A stretch of DNA of 64,000 nt from Pseudomonadales bacterium. Its GTDB lineage: Bacteria; Pseudomonadota; Gammaproteobacteria; Pseudomonadales; Azotimanducaceae. The notes under the pieces are model-generated. The model worked only from the letters and a program-made list of their open reading frames with translations, made no database searches and was not told where the DNA came from. Made by a program: the position numbers and the translations under genes. Shown here in pieces: positions 34,840 to 44,094 of the stretch (the stretch's first letter is position 1; every line of letters begins with the position of its first letter). The DNA lies in the NCBI GenBank assembly GCA_028285415.1, contig JANQPF010000005.1, positions 124,001 through 188,000 on the forward strand, read 5' to 3'.

Positions 34840-36099
34840 TTGGCCACACGTGACATTCGACAGGCGCTTTCGGTCCGCAACTTCATGTGGTTGTGGATCG
34901 GCAGCTTAGGCTCGTCGTTTGCCATGAACATGCAGATCATCGCGCGGGGCTGGCTGGTTTTCGAAATCACGGAATCGCCGATGGACCTGGCCTGGGTGAC
35001 GATGTCATTCATGGTGCCGACGGTGCTCTTCTCGCTCTACGGCGGCGTGCTGGCCGACCGCATGAGAAAGAAGCGCGTCATTATCTACGCCCAGGCGCTC
35101 AACTGTCTGGCCACCGTGGCCATGGCCATAATCATCTTTTCCGGTACCGTGTCGTTCTGGGACTTCATCTGGTTCGGTTTCTTCAACGGCGCGGTGCTGG
35201 CGCTCTCCATGCCGGCGCGCCAGGCGTTTGTACCGGAGCTCATTCCTAACCATCTCCTGTTTGCCGCCATGGGCTTGAATACGACGGGTTGGAATCTGGC
35301 GCGTATCGTGGGCCCTGCGTTTGCGGGGCTCCTCATCGCTCTCATTGCGGGTGGTGACAAAACGTCGACGTTCGGTGTGGGCATTGTTTATATCGTCATT
35401 GCGTCGCTCTATTTCATCTCAGCCGTGACGATGCTCCTCATCGATCAGACCGGTAAGGTCAAGCAGGACGGGAAAGCGAGCGCGCTCAGCGATATGAAAG
35501 AGGGTCTCGCCTACGTGGTCCAGCACCCGCCGGTGTTTGGCCTCATCATTCTGTCGATCATCCCGTTTCTCTTCGGCATGCCGCTCAACACGCTCCTCCC
35601 GGCGTTCAACGAAGAAGTGATGGGCGGTGGCCCGGACGATCTCGGCTTCCTGGTCTCCGCCATGGGTCTCGGCGCCATCGTCGGATCGCTATTGATGGCT
35701 ACGATGGGTGATCTCCGGAACAAAGCGGTATGGCTTTTAGTCACGTGTGTGGGTTGGGGCGCGGTAACATCCGCCTTCGGCATGTCACAGACCGCCTGGC
35801 TCGTCTTCGTGCTCATTGCCTTCATTGGCCTCATCAGCAGTTGGAACATGTCGCTCAATCGCGGGATGCTGCAGATGCAGGTGGACGACCAGATGCGCGG
35901 GCGCATCATGAGCATCGACATGATGTCTCACGGCCTCATGCCGTTGGGCGTCTTTCCCATCAGCTGGGTGGCGGAGAACTATGACGTCGGCACGGCGCTT
36001 GTCGTCAGCGGATCGGCGTTCATGGTGCTGACGCTCCTGTGTTACCTGTTCATCCCCTCTGTTCGTGTGACGGATCGGCTTCGGGAGAAACCTGCATGA
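34840..36099 (+). CDS. MFS transporter, enterobactin-exporter-like
   Basis: A 419-residue major facilitator of the EntS/DHA3 type. The frame is open to 34639, but the first 67 codons have no membrane character; a TTG at 34840 gives the usual N terminus (ATRDIRQALSVRNFMWLWIG). The weak GAGA upstream makes the start uncertain. The MFS A-motif appears as GGVLADRMRKKR, and the second half ends with QMRGRIMSIDMMSHGLMPLG, typical of this subgroup. It overlaps the GFA-family gene (ATGA). Confidence 0.85.
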   Translation: MATRDIRQALSVRNFMWLWIGSLGSSFAMNMQIIARGWLVFEITESPMDLAWVTMSFMVPTVLFSLYGGVLADRMRKKRVIIYAQALNCLATVAMAIIIFSGTVSFWDFIWFGFFNGAVLALSMPARQAFVPELIPNHLLFAAMGLNTTGWNLARIVGPAFAGLLIALIAGGDKTSTFGVGIVYIVIASLYFISAVTMLLIDQTGKVKQDGKASALSDMKEGLAYVVQHPPVFGLIILSIIPFLFGMPLNTLLPAFNEEVMGGGPDDLGFLVSAMGLGAIVGSLLMATMGDLRNKAVWLLVTCVGWGAVTSAFGMSQTAWLVFVLIAFIGLISSWNMSLNRGMLQMQVDDQMRGRIMSIDMMSHGLMPLGVFPISWVAENYDVGTALVVSGSAFMVLTLLCYLFIPSVRVTDRLREKPA

Positions 36100-36527
36100 C
36101 GACAGATAACGGGCATAGCGGCGGCTGTCTGTGCGGCGCGGTGCGGTTCCGGGTCGAGCGCATTCATCTGACGGGCATCAACTGTTACTGCGAGATGTGT
36201 CGCAAGGCGCACGGCGGGGCGTTCTCGACCCACGTGCCGATGCGGCGCGACCAGTTTGTCCTGACCAGCGGCTCGCTGGCGGTCTTCAACTCATCAGCAG
36301 AGGGACGTCGTGAATACTGCCCTGACTGCGGTACGCACGTTCTGGTGCACGGGCAGACCGCGGACGGTTCCGTTGCGGTTCCGGCGGGCACGTTCGACGG
36401 TGATCCGCCCATTTCTCTGGTCAGCCACATTTTCGTTCGCGACAAAGTCGGCTGGTACGAGATTGCAGACGATCTGCCGCAGTTCGATGGATGGCCGCCG
36501 GGCGTGGTAAATACCCATCCTGCTTAG
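36096..36527 (+). CDS. GFA family protein (DUF636 zinc fold)
   Basis: A 143-residue Mss4-like zinc protein of the glutathione-dependent formaldehyde-activating family. Zinc-binding cysteines are seen in GGCLCGAVRF (residues 9-18), CYCEMCRKAHG and YCPDCGTHV. The ATG at 36096 overlaps the MFS stop. Members bind zinc and are annotated as formaldehyde-activating or carbon-sulfur lyase-like, but few are characterised. The stop overlaps that of the convergent acyl-CoA synthetase by four bases. Confidence 0.9.
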   Translation: MTTDNGHSGGCLCGAVRFRVERIHLTGINCYCEMCRKAHGGAFSTHVPMRRDQFVLTSGSLAVFNSSAEGRREYCPDCGTHVLVHGQTADGSVAVPAGTFDGDPPISLVSHIFVRDKVGWYEIADDLPQFDGWPPGVVNTHPA

Positions 36528-38194
36528 CCCAGGTCGGCAATCGCCTCTTCGCGGATCTGACGTTTGAGGATCTTGCCGGATGCGATGCGCGGCAGCGGAT
36601 TGGTGCTGAAGCGCAGATAGCGGGGAATCTTGAATTTTGCGAGTCGCGCTTCGAGAAACTCGCGCAGGGCGGTCTCATCGAGCGTTTCTTCGGTATGCAC
36701 CGTAGCGCCGACCTCCTCACCGAGGCGCTCGTCGGGGACGGCGTAGACCGAAACTTCGAGCACCAGGGGGTGTTCGAGGAGTGCCGCTTCCACCTCTCCA
36801 CAGCCGATGTTCTCGCCGCCGCGAATGATGAGGTCCTTGATGCGATCGACTATATAGAGGTAACCGGCTTCGTCGATGTAGGCGACGTCGCCGGTATGCA
36901 ACCAGCCGTCGGTGAAGGTCTCGGCATTGGCTTCCGGGCGGTTCCAGTAGCCCGGGATCACAGATACACCGCGAATGAGGAGCTCGCCGCGTTCATTGGC
37001 GCCCAGCTCGTTACCTTTCTCGTCGACAATCTTCAGGTCGACAACCGCGGAAGCCCGTCCCGAACTCGCCGGATGCGTGAGGTAGTCATCGCCGCCGATA
37101 CCCGTGCCGATGGCGTTGGTTTCGGTCATGCCCCATCCGGTGTTGGGTTTGGCGGTCGTAAACGCGGCGTCGATGTCGCGTACCTGTTCCGGCGCGCGGG
37201 GTGCGCCTCCGCCCCCGACTGTCAAAAGCGTGCTGAGATCGCGATTGGACCGCCGCGCTGCGTGTACCAGATCGCCCGTCATCGCGGCGGGCGCCACGAA
37301 GGATGAGATCTGTTCGCGCTCGATGAGCTCAGCGGCCTCGTCCGCCTGCCATTTGTACATGCTGACCATTTTGCGCTGCGCCCGGTAGGACATCAGAAAT
37401 ACGGCATGTGAGCCTGTGGCGTGGAAGAGCGGCACGGCCAGAAGGGTGGCGGGTGGATAGGACAGCTCCGGCGGCGTGAGGTCATTCATCAGGAGGGTGC
37501 TCTGACCATCGAGCTCCCAGGAAAAGAGCGCGCTCAGGATGTTGCGATGGGTGGCAACCGCACCTTTAGGGAATCCGGTGGACCCGGAGGTATAGAAGAT
37601 GGTGGCCGGGTCCTCAGGCAGCACGTCGACGTCCGGCATGGGGGTGTCTTCGGGATAGGTACTGATGACCTTACTGAACTCGATGCCGGGATGTTCAGCT
37701 GTAGCGGGTCGCACCGCGATGATGCTCACGCTCAGGTCCCCACACTGGCTCAGACGCTCGAGCCGTTCCTGGTCGGCGAGGATGACCTTTGCCCCGCAGT
37801 CTTCGAGGCCCATTTCGATCTCCTCCGCTTCCCACCACGCGTTCATGGCCACCGCTATGGCGCCGATGGAGGTTGCGGCGGTGAACCCGATGATCCACTC
37901 GGGGTAATTCCGCATGGAGATGGCCACCCGGTCGCCTTTGACGACGCCGTGGTCTGCCATGAGCGCCGCCGCCAGGCGGCTGGCCAGCTGGTACATCTGG
38001 GCAAACGTATAGCGCTCTTCTTCGTAAACGAAGCAGGTGGCATCGCTCACCGTTTCCGCAAAGAGCATCCGCAGCGAAGCGGGTGCATTCACGAAGGCGC
38101 GACAGGGGACGCCGTTGATGTCTAGGGATTCGAGTTCATAAGGCTCGCCTCTGGCCGTCAGCCGGGCCAGAGATTCCTGGCGAGTCATGGGCAT
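36524..38194 (-). CDS. AMP-dependent acyl-CoA synthetase
   Basis: A 556-residue ANL-superfamily ligase that activates a carboxylic acid with ATP and CoA. Phosphate loop TSGSTGFPKG at residues 202-211, GWGMTETNA about 350, the hinge region YIVDRIKDLIIRGGENI about 455, and the C-terminal catalytic Lys541 in ASGKILKRQ are all intact. The N-terminal insert ELESLDINGVPCRAF resembles ligases for long or cyclic acids. It starts 24 bases after the Baeyer-Villiger gene stop, so the pair could degrade a cyclic ketone through a hydroxy acid; that pathway is inference. Confidence 0.92.
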   Translation of the reverse strand: MPMTRQESLARLTARGEPYELESLDINGVPCRAFVNAPASLRMLFAETVSDATCFVYEEERYTFAQMYQLASRLAAALMADHGVVKGDRVAISMRNYPEWIIGFTAATSIGAIAVAMNAWWEAEEIEMGLEDCGAKVILADQERLERLSQCGDLSVSIIAVRPATAEHPGIEFSKVISTYPEDTPMPDVDVLPEDPATIFYTSGSTGFPKGAVATHRNILSALFSWELDGQSTLLMNDLTPPELSYPPATLLAVPLFHATGSHAVFLMSYRAQRKMVSMYKWQADEAAELIEREQISSFVAPAAMTGDLVHAARRSNRDLSTLLTVGGGGAPRAPEQVRDIDAAFTTAKPNTGWGMTETNAIGTGIGGDDYLTHPASSGRASAVVDLKIVDEKGNELGANERGELLIRGVSVIPGYWNRPEANAETFTDGWLHTGDVAYIDEAGYLYIVDRIKDLIIRGGENIGCGEVEAALLEHPLVLEVSVYAVPDERLGEEVGATVHTEETLDETALREFLEARLAKFKIPRYLRFSTNPLPRIASGKILKRQIREEAIADLG

Positions 38195-38218
38195 CGTCTG
38201 GATCTCCTCGGTCGGAAG

Positions 38219-39901
38219 TCAGGTGAATTGGAAACCTTCGTAGCTGTTCGCGACAACTTGCTCACAGCGTTCCCGGTACCGCGGGTAGCCACCCACGTAA
38301 GGCATGAATATGCGCGGCTTACCGGGAATGTTGGCGCCGAGATACCACGAGTTGCAGCTGGGTGCCGTGTACATGGTGCCTTCCGCCACTTCGTTGACAT
38401 GGGCCACCCATTCAGTCTCCGCGGCGGCAGTCGGTTCCATGGTCGCGAGACCGTTGTCGCGCAGATAAGTGATTGCATCACCGATCCAGTTCACGTGCTG
38501 CTCGATGGCCACCAGCATATTGCAGAGCACCGAAGGGCTCCCGGGTCCGGTTACCGTGAAAAGATTGGGAAAGCCCTGCATCTGCAGACCCAGGTAGGCG
38601 ACGGGACCGTGCTCCCACTTTTCATTCAGGGTGTGGCCGCCTCGGCCGGAAACGTTGGCTTTCAGGAGTGCCCCCGTCATCGCATCGAAACCCGTGGCGT
38701 AGACGAGCACGTCGAGATCGTAGTGCTCGTCACCCACCTGCACGCCGGTGGGCGTGATCTCACGGATGGATTCCTGTTCCAGATCCACCAGGGTGACGTT
38801 GTCCCGGTTGAACGTGTCGTAGTAGTCGCGATCGAGAACCTGGCGTTTGCAGCCGATGCCGTAGTCTTTGGGGCAGAGGCTCTCCGCAGTCTCGGGGTCC
38901 TTCACCATGTAACGCACGGCGTTGCGGAAGAGCTCGTTGGCGATGTCGTTGGCCTCCGGGTCGGTGTAGACGTCACGGAAATTCAGAAGCTCGTTGAGCC
39001 CCCGCTCGATAACCCGTTGGCGCCGCTCTGCCGGAGACAGGTCCTTGATGTTGTTGTTGCCGCCGCGGAAGTTCGGCTGCCCGTCGGGCGGCACGTCTGC
39101 TATGGCGCCGGGATCGGTATCCGCGGCGGCGCGCTGGACGCTTTTGACCGGACGGAAGTTGGACACCCCGCCGGCGTTCGATTGCTGCATGTCGCGGATG
39201 GCGCGGTAGTTGTCCTTGAATTCCTGCTGCACCGCATCTCGCATGGCTTTGCGGTTGGCGGGCACGGTGTAAACCGGCGTACGCTGGAAGACATGGAGCG
39301 TCTCCGCCTGCCTGGCGAGCTCGGGAATCGCCTGCACACCGGAAGAGCCTGTGCCGATGATGCCAACGCGCTTACCGGTCAGATCGACGTCCTCGTGGGG
39401 CCAGAGACCCGTGTGCAATTCGAGACCGGCGAACGTGTCAGCGCCTGGGATGCCGGGTTTATTGGGGACCGAAAGACAGCCCGTGGCCATGACGCAGAAC
39501 GGCGCGCGGTGGGTTTCGTTGTCGTCGGTTGTAATTTCCCAGCCCCGGGTTGCCTCATCCCAGGTCACCGAGATGACCCGCGTGTTGAAAGTGATGTGCT
39601 CACGTAGTTTGAATTTATCGGCGATGTGATTGGCGTAGCGCAGTATGTCGGGCTGTGCGGAGAAAACTTCCGGCCAGTCCCATTCCTGCTCGAGCTCCTC
39701 GGAGAAACCGAACGAGTATTCGAGGCTCGGTACGTCGCAACGCGCGCCGGGGTAACGGTTCCAGTACCACGTGCCGCCGACGTCGCTGCCGGCCTCGAAC
39801 ACCTGCACGTTCAAGCCGAGCTCGCGGAAACGGTGAATGGCGTACATGCCGGCAAAGCCGGCGCCAACGACGATGACGTCCACGGGCGGACTTTCCCGCA
39901 T
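38219..39901 (-). CDS. Baeyer-Villiger-type flavin monooxygenase
   Basis: A 560-residue FAD- and NADPH-dependent monooxygenase. The ATG at 39901 follows AAGGGGAG. FAD motif GAGFAG at residues 13-18, the type I BVMO fingerprint F157-x-G-x3-H163-x3-W167-P168 (FAGLELHTGLWP) and a second Rossmann motif GTGSSGVQAI are intact. Such enzymes insert oxygen beside a carbonyl to make esters or lactones; size and the DVGGTWYWNRYPGARCD segment fit cyclohexanone/steroid-type BVMOs. It is the first gene of a pair with the acyl-CoA synthetase. Confidence 0.93.
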   Translation of the reverse strand: MRESPPVDVIVVGAGFAGMYAIHRFRELGLNVQVFEAGSDVGGTWYWNRYPGARCDVPSLEYSFGFSEELEQEWDWPEVFSAQPDILRYANHIADKFKLREHITFNTRVISVTWDEATRGWEITTDDNETHRAPFCVMATGCLSVPNKPGIPGADTFAGLELHTGLWPHEDVDLTGKRVGIIGTGSSGVQAIPELARQAETLHVFQRTPVYTVPANRKAMRDAVQQEFKDNYRAIRDMQQSNAGGVSNFRPVKSVQRAAADTDPGAIADVPPDGQPNFRGGNNNIKDLSPAERRQRVIERGLNELLNFRDVYTDPEANDIANELFRNAVRYMVKDPETAESLCPKDYGIGCKRQVLDRDYYDTFNRDNVTLVDLEQESIREITPTGVQVGDEHYDLDVLVYATGFDAMTGALLKANVSGRGGHTLNEKWEHGPVAYLGLQMQGFPNLFTVTGPGSPSVLCNMLVAIEQHVNWIGDAITYLRDNGLATMEPTAAAETEWVAHVNEVAEGTMYTAPSCNSWYLGANIPGKPRIFMPYVGGYPRYRERCEQVVANSYEGFQFT

Positions 39902-40054
39902 AGGGCTCCCCTTCTGACCTCGCAGCACGCAGTTTAACCCAAGCGCTGCCCATGCGTGCAGATCCGCCAAACGGATCCGCCCAACAGATGCTCGATGCTT
40001 CTTCCAGACGCCTTGTGTACCCTAAGGGATTCGTCCGTATAGAGGATTCAACCC

Positions 40055-41917
40055 ATGCAGTGGGATCTGGTGATTCAGGGTGCCACGGTGTTCGACGGCT
40101 CCGGCAGTCCCGGCCGCGTGCTGGATGTGGCCGTGCGTGACGGCAGGGTTGCGGCGCTCGGGGAGAATCTGCCCACCGAATCCGCTGCGGCGACTGAAAA
40201 CGCGAGCGGACGCTGGCTGACGCCGGGGCTTCTCGACATCCATACGCATGAGGATCTCGAAGTGGAGCTCGACCCCGGCCTTCCCGAGGTGGTGCGCCAC
40301 GGTACCACCAGCGTTGTTGTCGGCAACTGCAGCATCGGTCTCGCGTTTGGTGCGCAGCGTACGAACGATCAGGACCCCATTGTCGACTGCTTCGCGCGAG
40401 TCGAGAACATTCCCAAGACGGTCCTGCGCAAAGCCGCCGACAAGGCCACCTGGGACAATCCACGAGACTACATGACACATCTCGATGAGCTGCCGCTGTC
40501 CGCCAGCATTGCACCGCTCATGCCGCACTCGATGCTGCGAATTGAGGTCATGGGGTTGAACGACAGCATCACGCGAGATCCGACGAAGGCGGAAATCGAT
40601 CGGATGGCCGGCATTCTCGAAGAGAGCATGCAGGAGGGTTACATCGGCATGTCCACAGACGGCCTGCCGCTGCACTTCCTTGCCAATCAGCCCAACGTCC
40701 AGAAACGCATCCCGACGCAGTACGCGCCGTTCGAAGAGTACAAGACGCTCACCAACGTGCTGCGTAAGCACGATCGCGTCTGGCAGATGACGCCGGCAAC
40801 GGATGACGGCAAGCTCACGGTGCAGCTTTTCATGCTTTCCAGCGGCCGTCTTTACGGCAAGCCCCTCAAGGTCACGGCACTGGCTGCGCTCGACACGGTC
40901 AACAACCGGCAGACGAGAACCCAGGCCCTCATGTTCGCAAACTTGTTGAACTCGAAAGCCATGGACGGCAATTTCCGCATGCAATGTCTCGCAGCGCCGT
41001 TCAAGATTTATTCCGAAGGCGTAGTGAGCCCGCTTGCCGAAGCCAATCCGCTGATGCGCCAACTCATCGAGACGGAGCTGGAAGACGCCGAGGCACGGCG
41101 GAAGATTCTCGAAAACCCTGAGTTCATCGACGCGTTTCGGGAAATGTGGGCAGCCGGTAAGTCCGGATTCAACGTCGGCCATCTGCGCCGCAAGCTGCGG
41201 ATGGAAGGTGAATTCCTGACGCGCGACCTCAACGACATGGAGCTCTTCCGCGTGCCGGTTGCTGGCTGGGTGGGGCAGACGCTGGCATTTGCCTATCAGC
41301 GTTATCTCGCCTGGTTACAGAACGAAGCCATCGCAGACGACGAAGAGGAGCGGCGCGTGTTTGCGGCCATTGGCCGGGACATTCGCGACGACGCTGAGTT
41401 CTTCCTGGCGCTCCTGCACCACTACGACAGGGACCTGTACTGGTCGTATACCTCCGCGAACCGGAATCCGGACGTCGTGAAGCAGCTGCTGCTGCATCCC
41501 AAGCTGCTGCCCGGTTTCAACGACAGTGGCGCGCATGTGACGAATATGGCGTTCTTCGACGGCAACCTGCGCGCGCTGAAAATTGCACTCGACGACAGCG
41601 AGGCGACGTTCAGTCACATGGTTGGACGGCTCACGCGCGAACCCGCGGAATTCTTCGGGCTCGATGTGGGCACGCTCGAGGTGGGTGCCCGTGCGGACAT
41701 GGCGCTCATCAACCCGGATGCGCTGCGTGCCTACGACGGCGAGACTTCCGTTGAATACGTCTACCGCGACATTTTCGATTGTCATCAGCTGGTGAACCGT
41801 TCGGAAGGCGTCGTCGACCGTGTCTATGTCGGCGGCCAGGCCGTCTGGCGTGAAGACGGATTCACGAGCGAACACGGCAACGCCCACCTGGGCCGGGCCC
41901 TGAAGGCGGGCGGCTGA
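40055..41917 (+). CDS. Amidohydrolase, N-acyl-D-amino-acid deacylase-like
   Basis: A 620-residue metal-dependent amidohydrolase. Start strand DLVIQGATVFDGSG and zinc motif DIHTHED near residue 67 are typical, as is the HGTTSVVVGNCSIG segment of the D-aminoacylase subgroup. Later parts include the MTPATDD strand, FNDSGAHVTNM and the C-terminal GARADMALINPD barrel. It is about 120 residues longer than true D-aminoacylases and lies in the group annotated as amidohydrolase 3-like in catabolic regions. It is followed by a metallophosphoesterase 3 bases later, so the two are probably co-translated. Confidence 0.85.
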   Translation: MQWDLVIQGATVFDGSGSPGRVLDVAVRDGRVAALGENLPTESAAATENASGRWLTPGLLDIHTHEDLEVELDPGLPEVVRHGTTSVVVGNCSIGLAFGAQRTNDQDPIVDCFARVENIPKTVLRKAADKATWDNPRDYMTHLDELPLSASIAPLMPHSMLRIEVMGLNDSITRDPTKAEIDRMAGILEESMQEGYIGMSTDGLPLHFLANQPNVQKRIPTQYAPFEEYKTLTNVLRKHDRVWQMTPATDDGKLTVQLFMLSSGRLYGKPLKVTALAALDTVNNRQTRTQALMFANLLNSKAMDGNFRMQCLAAPFKIYSEGVVSPLAEANPLMRQLIETELEDAEARRKILENPEFIDAFREMWAAGKSGFNVGHLRRKLRMEGEFLTRDLNDMELFRVPVAGWVGQTLAFAYQRYLAWLQNEAIADDEEERRVFAAIGRDIRDDAEFFLALLHHYDRDLYWSYTSANRNPDVVKQLLLHPKLLPGFNDSGAHVTNMAFFDGNLRALKIALDDSEATFSHMVGRLTREPAEFFGLDVGTLEVGARADMALINPDALRAYDGETSVEYVYRDIFDCHQLVNRSEGVVDRVYVGGQAVWREDGFTSEHGNAHLGRALKAGG

Positions 41918-41920
41918 AGC

Positions 41921-42517
41921 TTGGCTACCCGAATTGGTCTGATCTCAGACACCCACATTCCCGAAGCACGAGACAGTCTCTGGCCGCAGATTTACGACGC
42001 CTTTGCGGGGGTCGATATGATTTTCCACGCCGGTGATATCCATGAGCTTTATGTGCTTGACGAGCTGGAAACCATTGCGCCGGTCTGGGCCGCGCGCGGC
42101 AACGGTGAGGACGGCAGCGGCGGAAGGCCCGTTCAGCCGGAAGATCCGCGGGTGAAATATGCCTGGACGCTAGACATCGAAGGCCTCGTGGTCGGGCTGA
42201 CGCACTATGTGCCCGTGCCGGAAAGACCACCCAACTTTACGATGGCGCACTGGCTCGAACGGTTTTTCCCGGACCGTCGTCCGGATGTGATTGTCTCGGG
42301 TGATACACACCGGGAGGCGATCGCCTGGGTGGACGGCATCTACTGTGTGAATCCCGGTTCACCAACCTATCCGCACAACTACGACACGCAACTTGGCACC
42401 ATCGGTTTCCTCGACATCGACGACGGCGAAGCCGTGGGAAGCGTTTACCTGCTTGTCGAGAACGGCATCGAGCCGTTCGACTGGGATGCTACGCCCCCCT
42501 GGAAGTTGAGGCGCTAG
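41921..42517 (+). CDS. Metallophosphoesterase, YfcE/MJ0936-like
   Basis: A 198-residue calcineurin-like phosphodiesterase. Metal ligands are seen in GLISDTHIPEA, IFHAGDIHELYV, ARGNGEDG (normally GNxD/GNCD), SGDTHREAI and NPGSPTYPHN. The start is TTG at 41921, three bases after the amidohydrolase stop. Small relatives hydrolyse phosphodiesters such as bis-pNPP in vitro; the natural substrate is unknown. It ends inside the last codons of the convergent HDOD gene. Confidence 0.87.
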   Translation: MATRIGLISDTHIPEARDSLWPQIYDAFAGVDMIFHAGDIHELYVLDELETIAPVWAARGNGEDGSGGRPVQPEDPRVKYAWTLDIEGLVVGLTHYVPVPERPPNFTMAHWLERFFPDRRPDVIVSGDTHREAIAWVDGIYCVNPGSPTYPHNYDTQLGTIGFLDIDDGEAVGSVYLLVENGIEPFDWDATPPWKLRR

Positions 42518-43761
42518 GTCAGAAGGGCTTTCAGCTCGGCGAGTTCCTGCTGAGCTTCTTCCAGAATGGAAACGCTGACCGCAGCGGAGAGTCCGTAAGC
42601 GGACAGCTGGCTGAACGCCGGGGTCTCGTCGATGCGCGGCAGATCCGCAAAGCGTTTTGCTTTGATGAGCCCGTGCAGGTGCGCAACGATGAGAATGTCG
42701 GTGTAGTCGGCTTTGCCGTCGTGCTGGTAGTACCAGTTTTCCTGGTGAAGCGCGCCCGTCGAGAAATCTTCCAACCCCCATTGGGTCAGTATCTGAGCGC
42801 TCAGTTCCGGCACCATATTGGCGAGCACGGCGTCGAGAATCCCCGGGGCCTTCTCGAGCTCTGGAAACTGATCGGCCAGTTCCAGCACCGGCACCGCGCC
42901 GATTTCATGCAGTAGACCAAGCAGCAGGCCTTTGGCGTTGTCGAAATCGCGCGACAGGCGCGCAAGCACGGTTGCGTAGGCGCCCACTTCGACGGCATGT
43001 CGCCACATCGTGTTGAGCCGCGTACGAATCCAGGGCCGGCGTGCGGTAAAGAGCGACTTTGCCGCGAGGGTCATCACGAGTGTCCGCGTTTGCTGCAGCC
43101 CCAGGCGAATGATGGCGGCATTCAGCGTCTCGACGTTTTCAGCACCGCGGAAGAGGGCGCTGTTGGCAATCTTGAGAAGTCCCCCTGCAATGGCAGGATC
43201 CGCGCTGATGAGGCGTGCAAGGTCGCTGATCGCAAAGTCAGGATCCTGCATGGCTTGACTGATGCGGGCTGAGACACCGGGTAAGGCGGGGATCTGCAGC
43301 TCGCCGCTCTGTCTGAGGCGCATGACCTCCAGCGCAAACCGGTGGCTTTGCCAGGTACCGCCGCCCATCTCCGTGCCGCCGAGGAAACGGGCAGGCTTTG
43401 GCTTTTCTGCAATCCGCTTGAGGAAAGACTGCTCGAGACGCACGAGCTTGCTTTCGAGTCGCGGCAGCACGGTGTATCTGGCCGGGCGCAGATTGGCGAC
43501 CGGGTAGCCGGCGTCTTCGTCGGCAGCGGTCAGGCTTCTGTCTTCCTGGCCGTCGCGGCGCAGCGTGACTTCGCCATCGATGAGAAACCAGGCGTATGGC
43601 GAGCTTTCCCCTTCGTTGAGAATGGGGTCAGCGGCAGAGGCGACGACCATGGCCGCGTGTACCTGCGCGTCTTTGAATGCCTCCGCGGGTGCGTCGCGGA
43701 AGTAGGCGTGGGATTGCAGCAGACGCTGCAGGGTTCCGGCGTGTACGGGCTGGTTCTGCAT
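42514..43761 (-). CDS. HDOD-domain signalling protein
   Basis: A 415-residue protein. The N-terminal part (about residues 20-130) resembles a degenerate cyclic-nucleotide-binding fold (ILNEGESSPYAWFLIDGEVT), and residues about 155-350 form an HDOD domain (IPALPGVSARISQAMQDPDF, then IAGGLLKIANSALFRG and LLLGLLHEIGAVPVLEL). HDOD proteins lack the full HD metal site and act as scaffolds in two-component or cyclic-nucleotide signalling. The combination suggests a sensor-effector adaptor. It stands alone on the minus strand, downstream of a 28-bp perfect palindrome. Confidence 0.87.
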   Translation of the reverse strand: MQNQPVHAGTLQRLLQSHAYFRDAPAEAFKDAQVHAAMVVASAADPILNEGESSPYAWFLIDGEVTLRRDGQEDRSLTAADEDAGYPVANLRPARYTVLPRLESKLVRLEQSFLKRIAEKPKPARFLGGTEMGGGTWQSHRFALEVMRLRQSGELQIPALPGVSARISQAMQDPDFAISDLARLISADPAIAGGLLKIANSALFRGAENVETLNAAIIRLGLQQTRTLVMTLAAKSLFTARRPWIRTRLNTMWRHAVEVGAYATVLARLSRDFDNAKGLLLGLLHEIGAVPVLELADQFPELEKAPGILDAVLANMVPELSAQILTQWGLEDFSTGALHQENWYYQHDGKADYTDILIVAHLHGLIKAKRFADLPRIDETPAFSQLSAYGLSAAVSVSILEEAQQELAELKALLT

Positions 43762-43874
43762 TGCAACTCTGATTCTTGTGTCCTGACGATGGGAGCCTCC
43801 GAATCGTTCCGAAAGCTCGGCTCTTTAAGTATAGGCAGGACGCTGCGCGCAGCAGGGATGTGAAATGTGATCGA

Positions 43875-43902
43875 CCCCTCAGGGTGTGCACACCCTGAGG
43901 GG
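43875..43902. repeat. 28-bp perfect palindrome
   Basis: CCCCTCAGGGTG-TGCA-CACCCTGAGGGG is self-complementary over all 28 bases. It lies between the small membrane-protein gene (stop at 43923, minus strand) and the HDOD start at 43761. There is no T run on either side. It could be a terminator stem for the small genes or an operator for the HDOD gene. Confidence 0.7.
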
Positions 43903-43922
43903 CGCGAATGCGCGCAAATCGG

Positions 43923-44087
43923 TTATTTCGATGGCGTTCGGTGTCGCCTCGTGAGCAGGTAGAACCAGAAAACGGCTTCGAAGACCATGCCAGCGATGAT
44001 CAGCGCAGTGGCTGCGCTCTGCAAGCCAAGCGCATAGCATACGACGGCGGCAACGAAGCTCAGGACGAGGACCAGATGGCGTCGCAT
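43923..44087 (-). CDS. Small two-helix membrane protein
   Basis: A 54-residue protein with two predicted helices (HLVLVLSFVAAVVCYALGL and ATALIIAGMVFEAVFWFYLL) and a basic tail. The ATG at 44087 is preferred; one at 44111 would overlap the upstream gene and add eight polar residues. No ribosome-binding site is clear for either. It follows the PLDc_N-like gene directly, as a likely second member of an operon. Function unknown. Confidence 0.5.
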   Translation of the reverse strand: MRRHLVLVLSFVAAVVCYALGLQSAATALIIAGMVFEAVFWFYLLTRRHRTPSK

Positions 44088-44094
44088 GGCGATA

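Noticed and set aside
38228-39607. 459-codon open frame on the plus strand
   Set aside because: Antisense shadow of the Baeyer-Villiger monooxygenase gene, whose FAD motif and fingerprint are intact.
40022-41182. 386-codon open frame on the minus strand
   Set aside because: Antisense to the amidohydrolase; composition is His/Arg/Gln-rich as in shadow frames.
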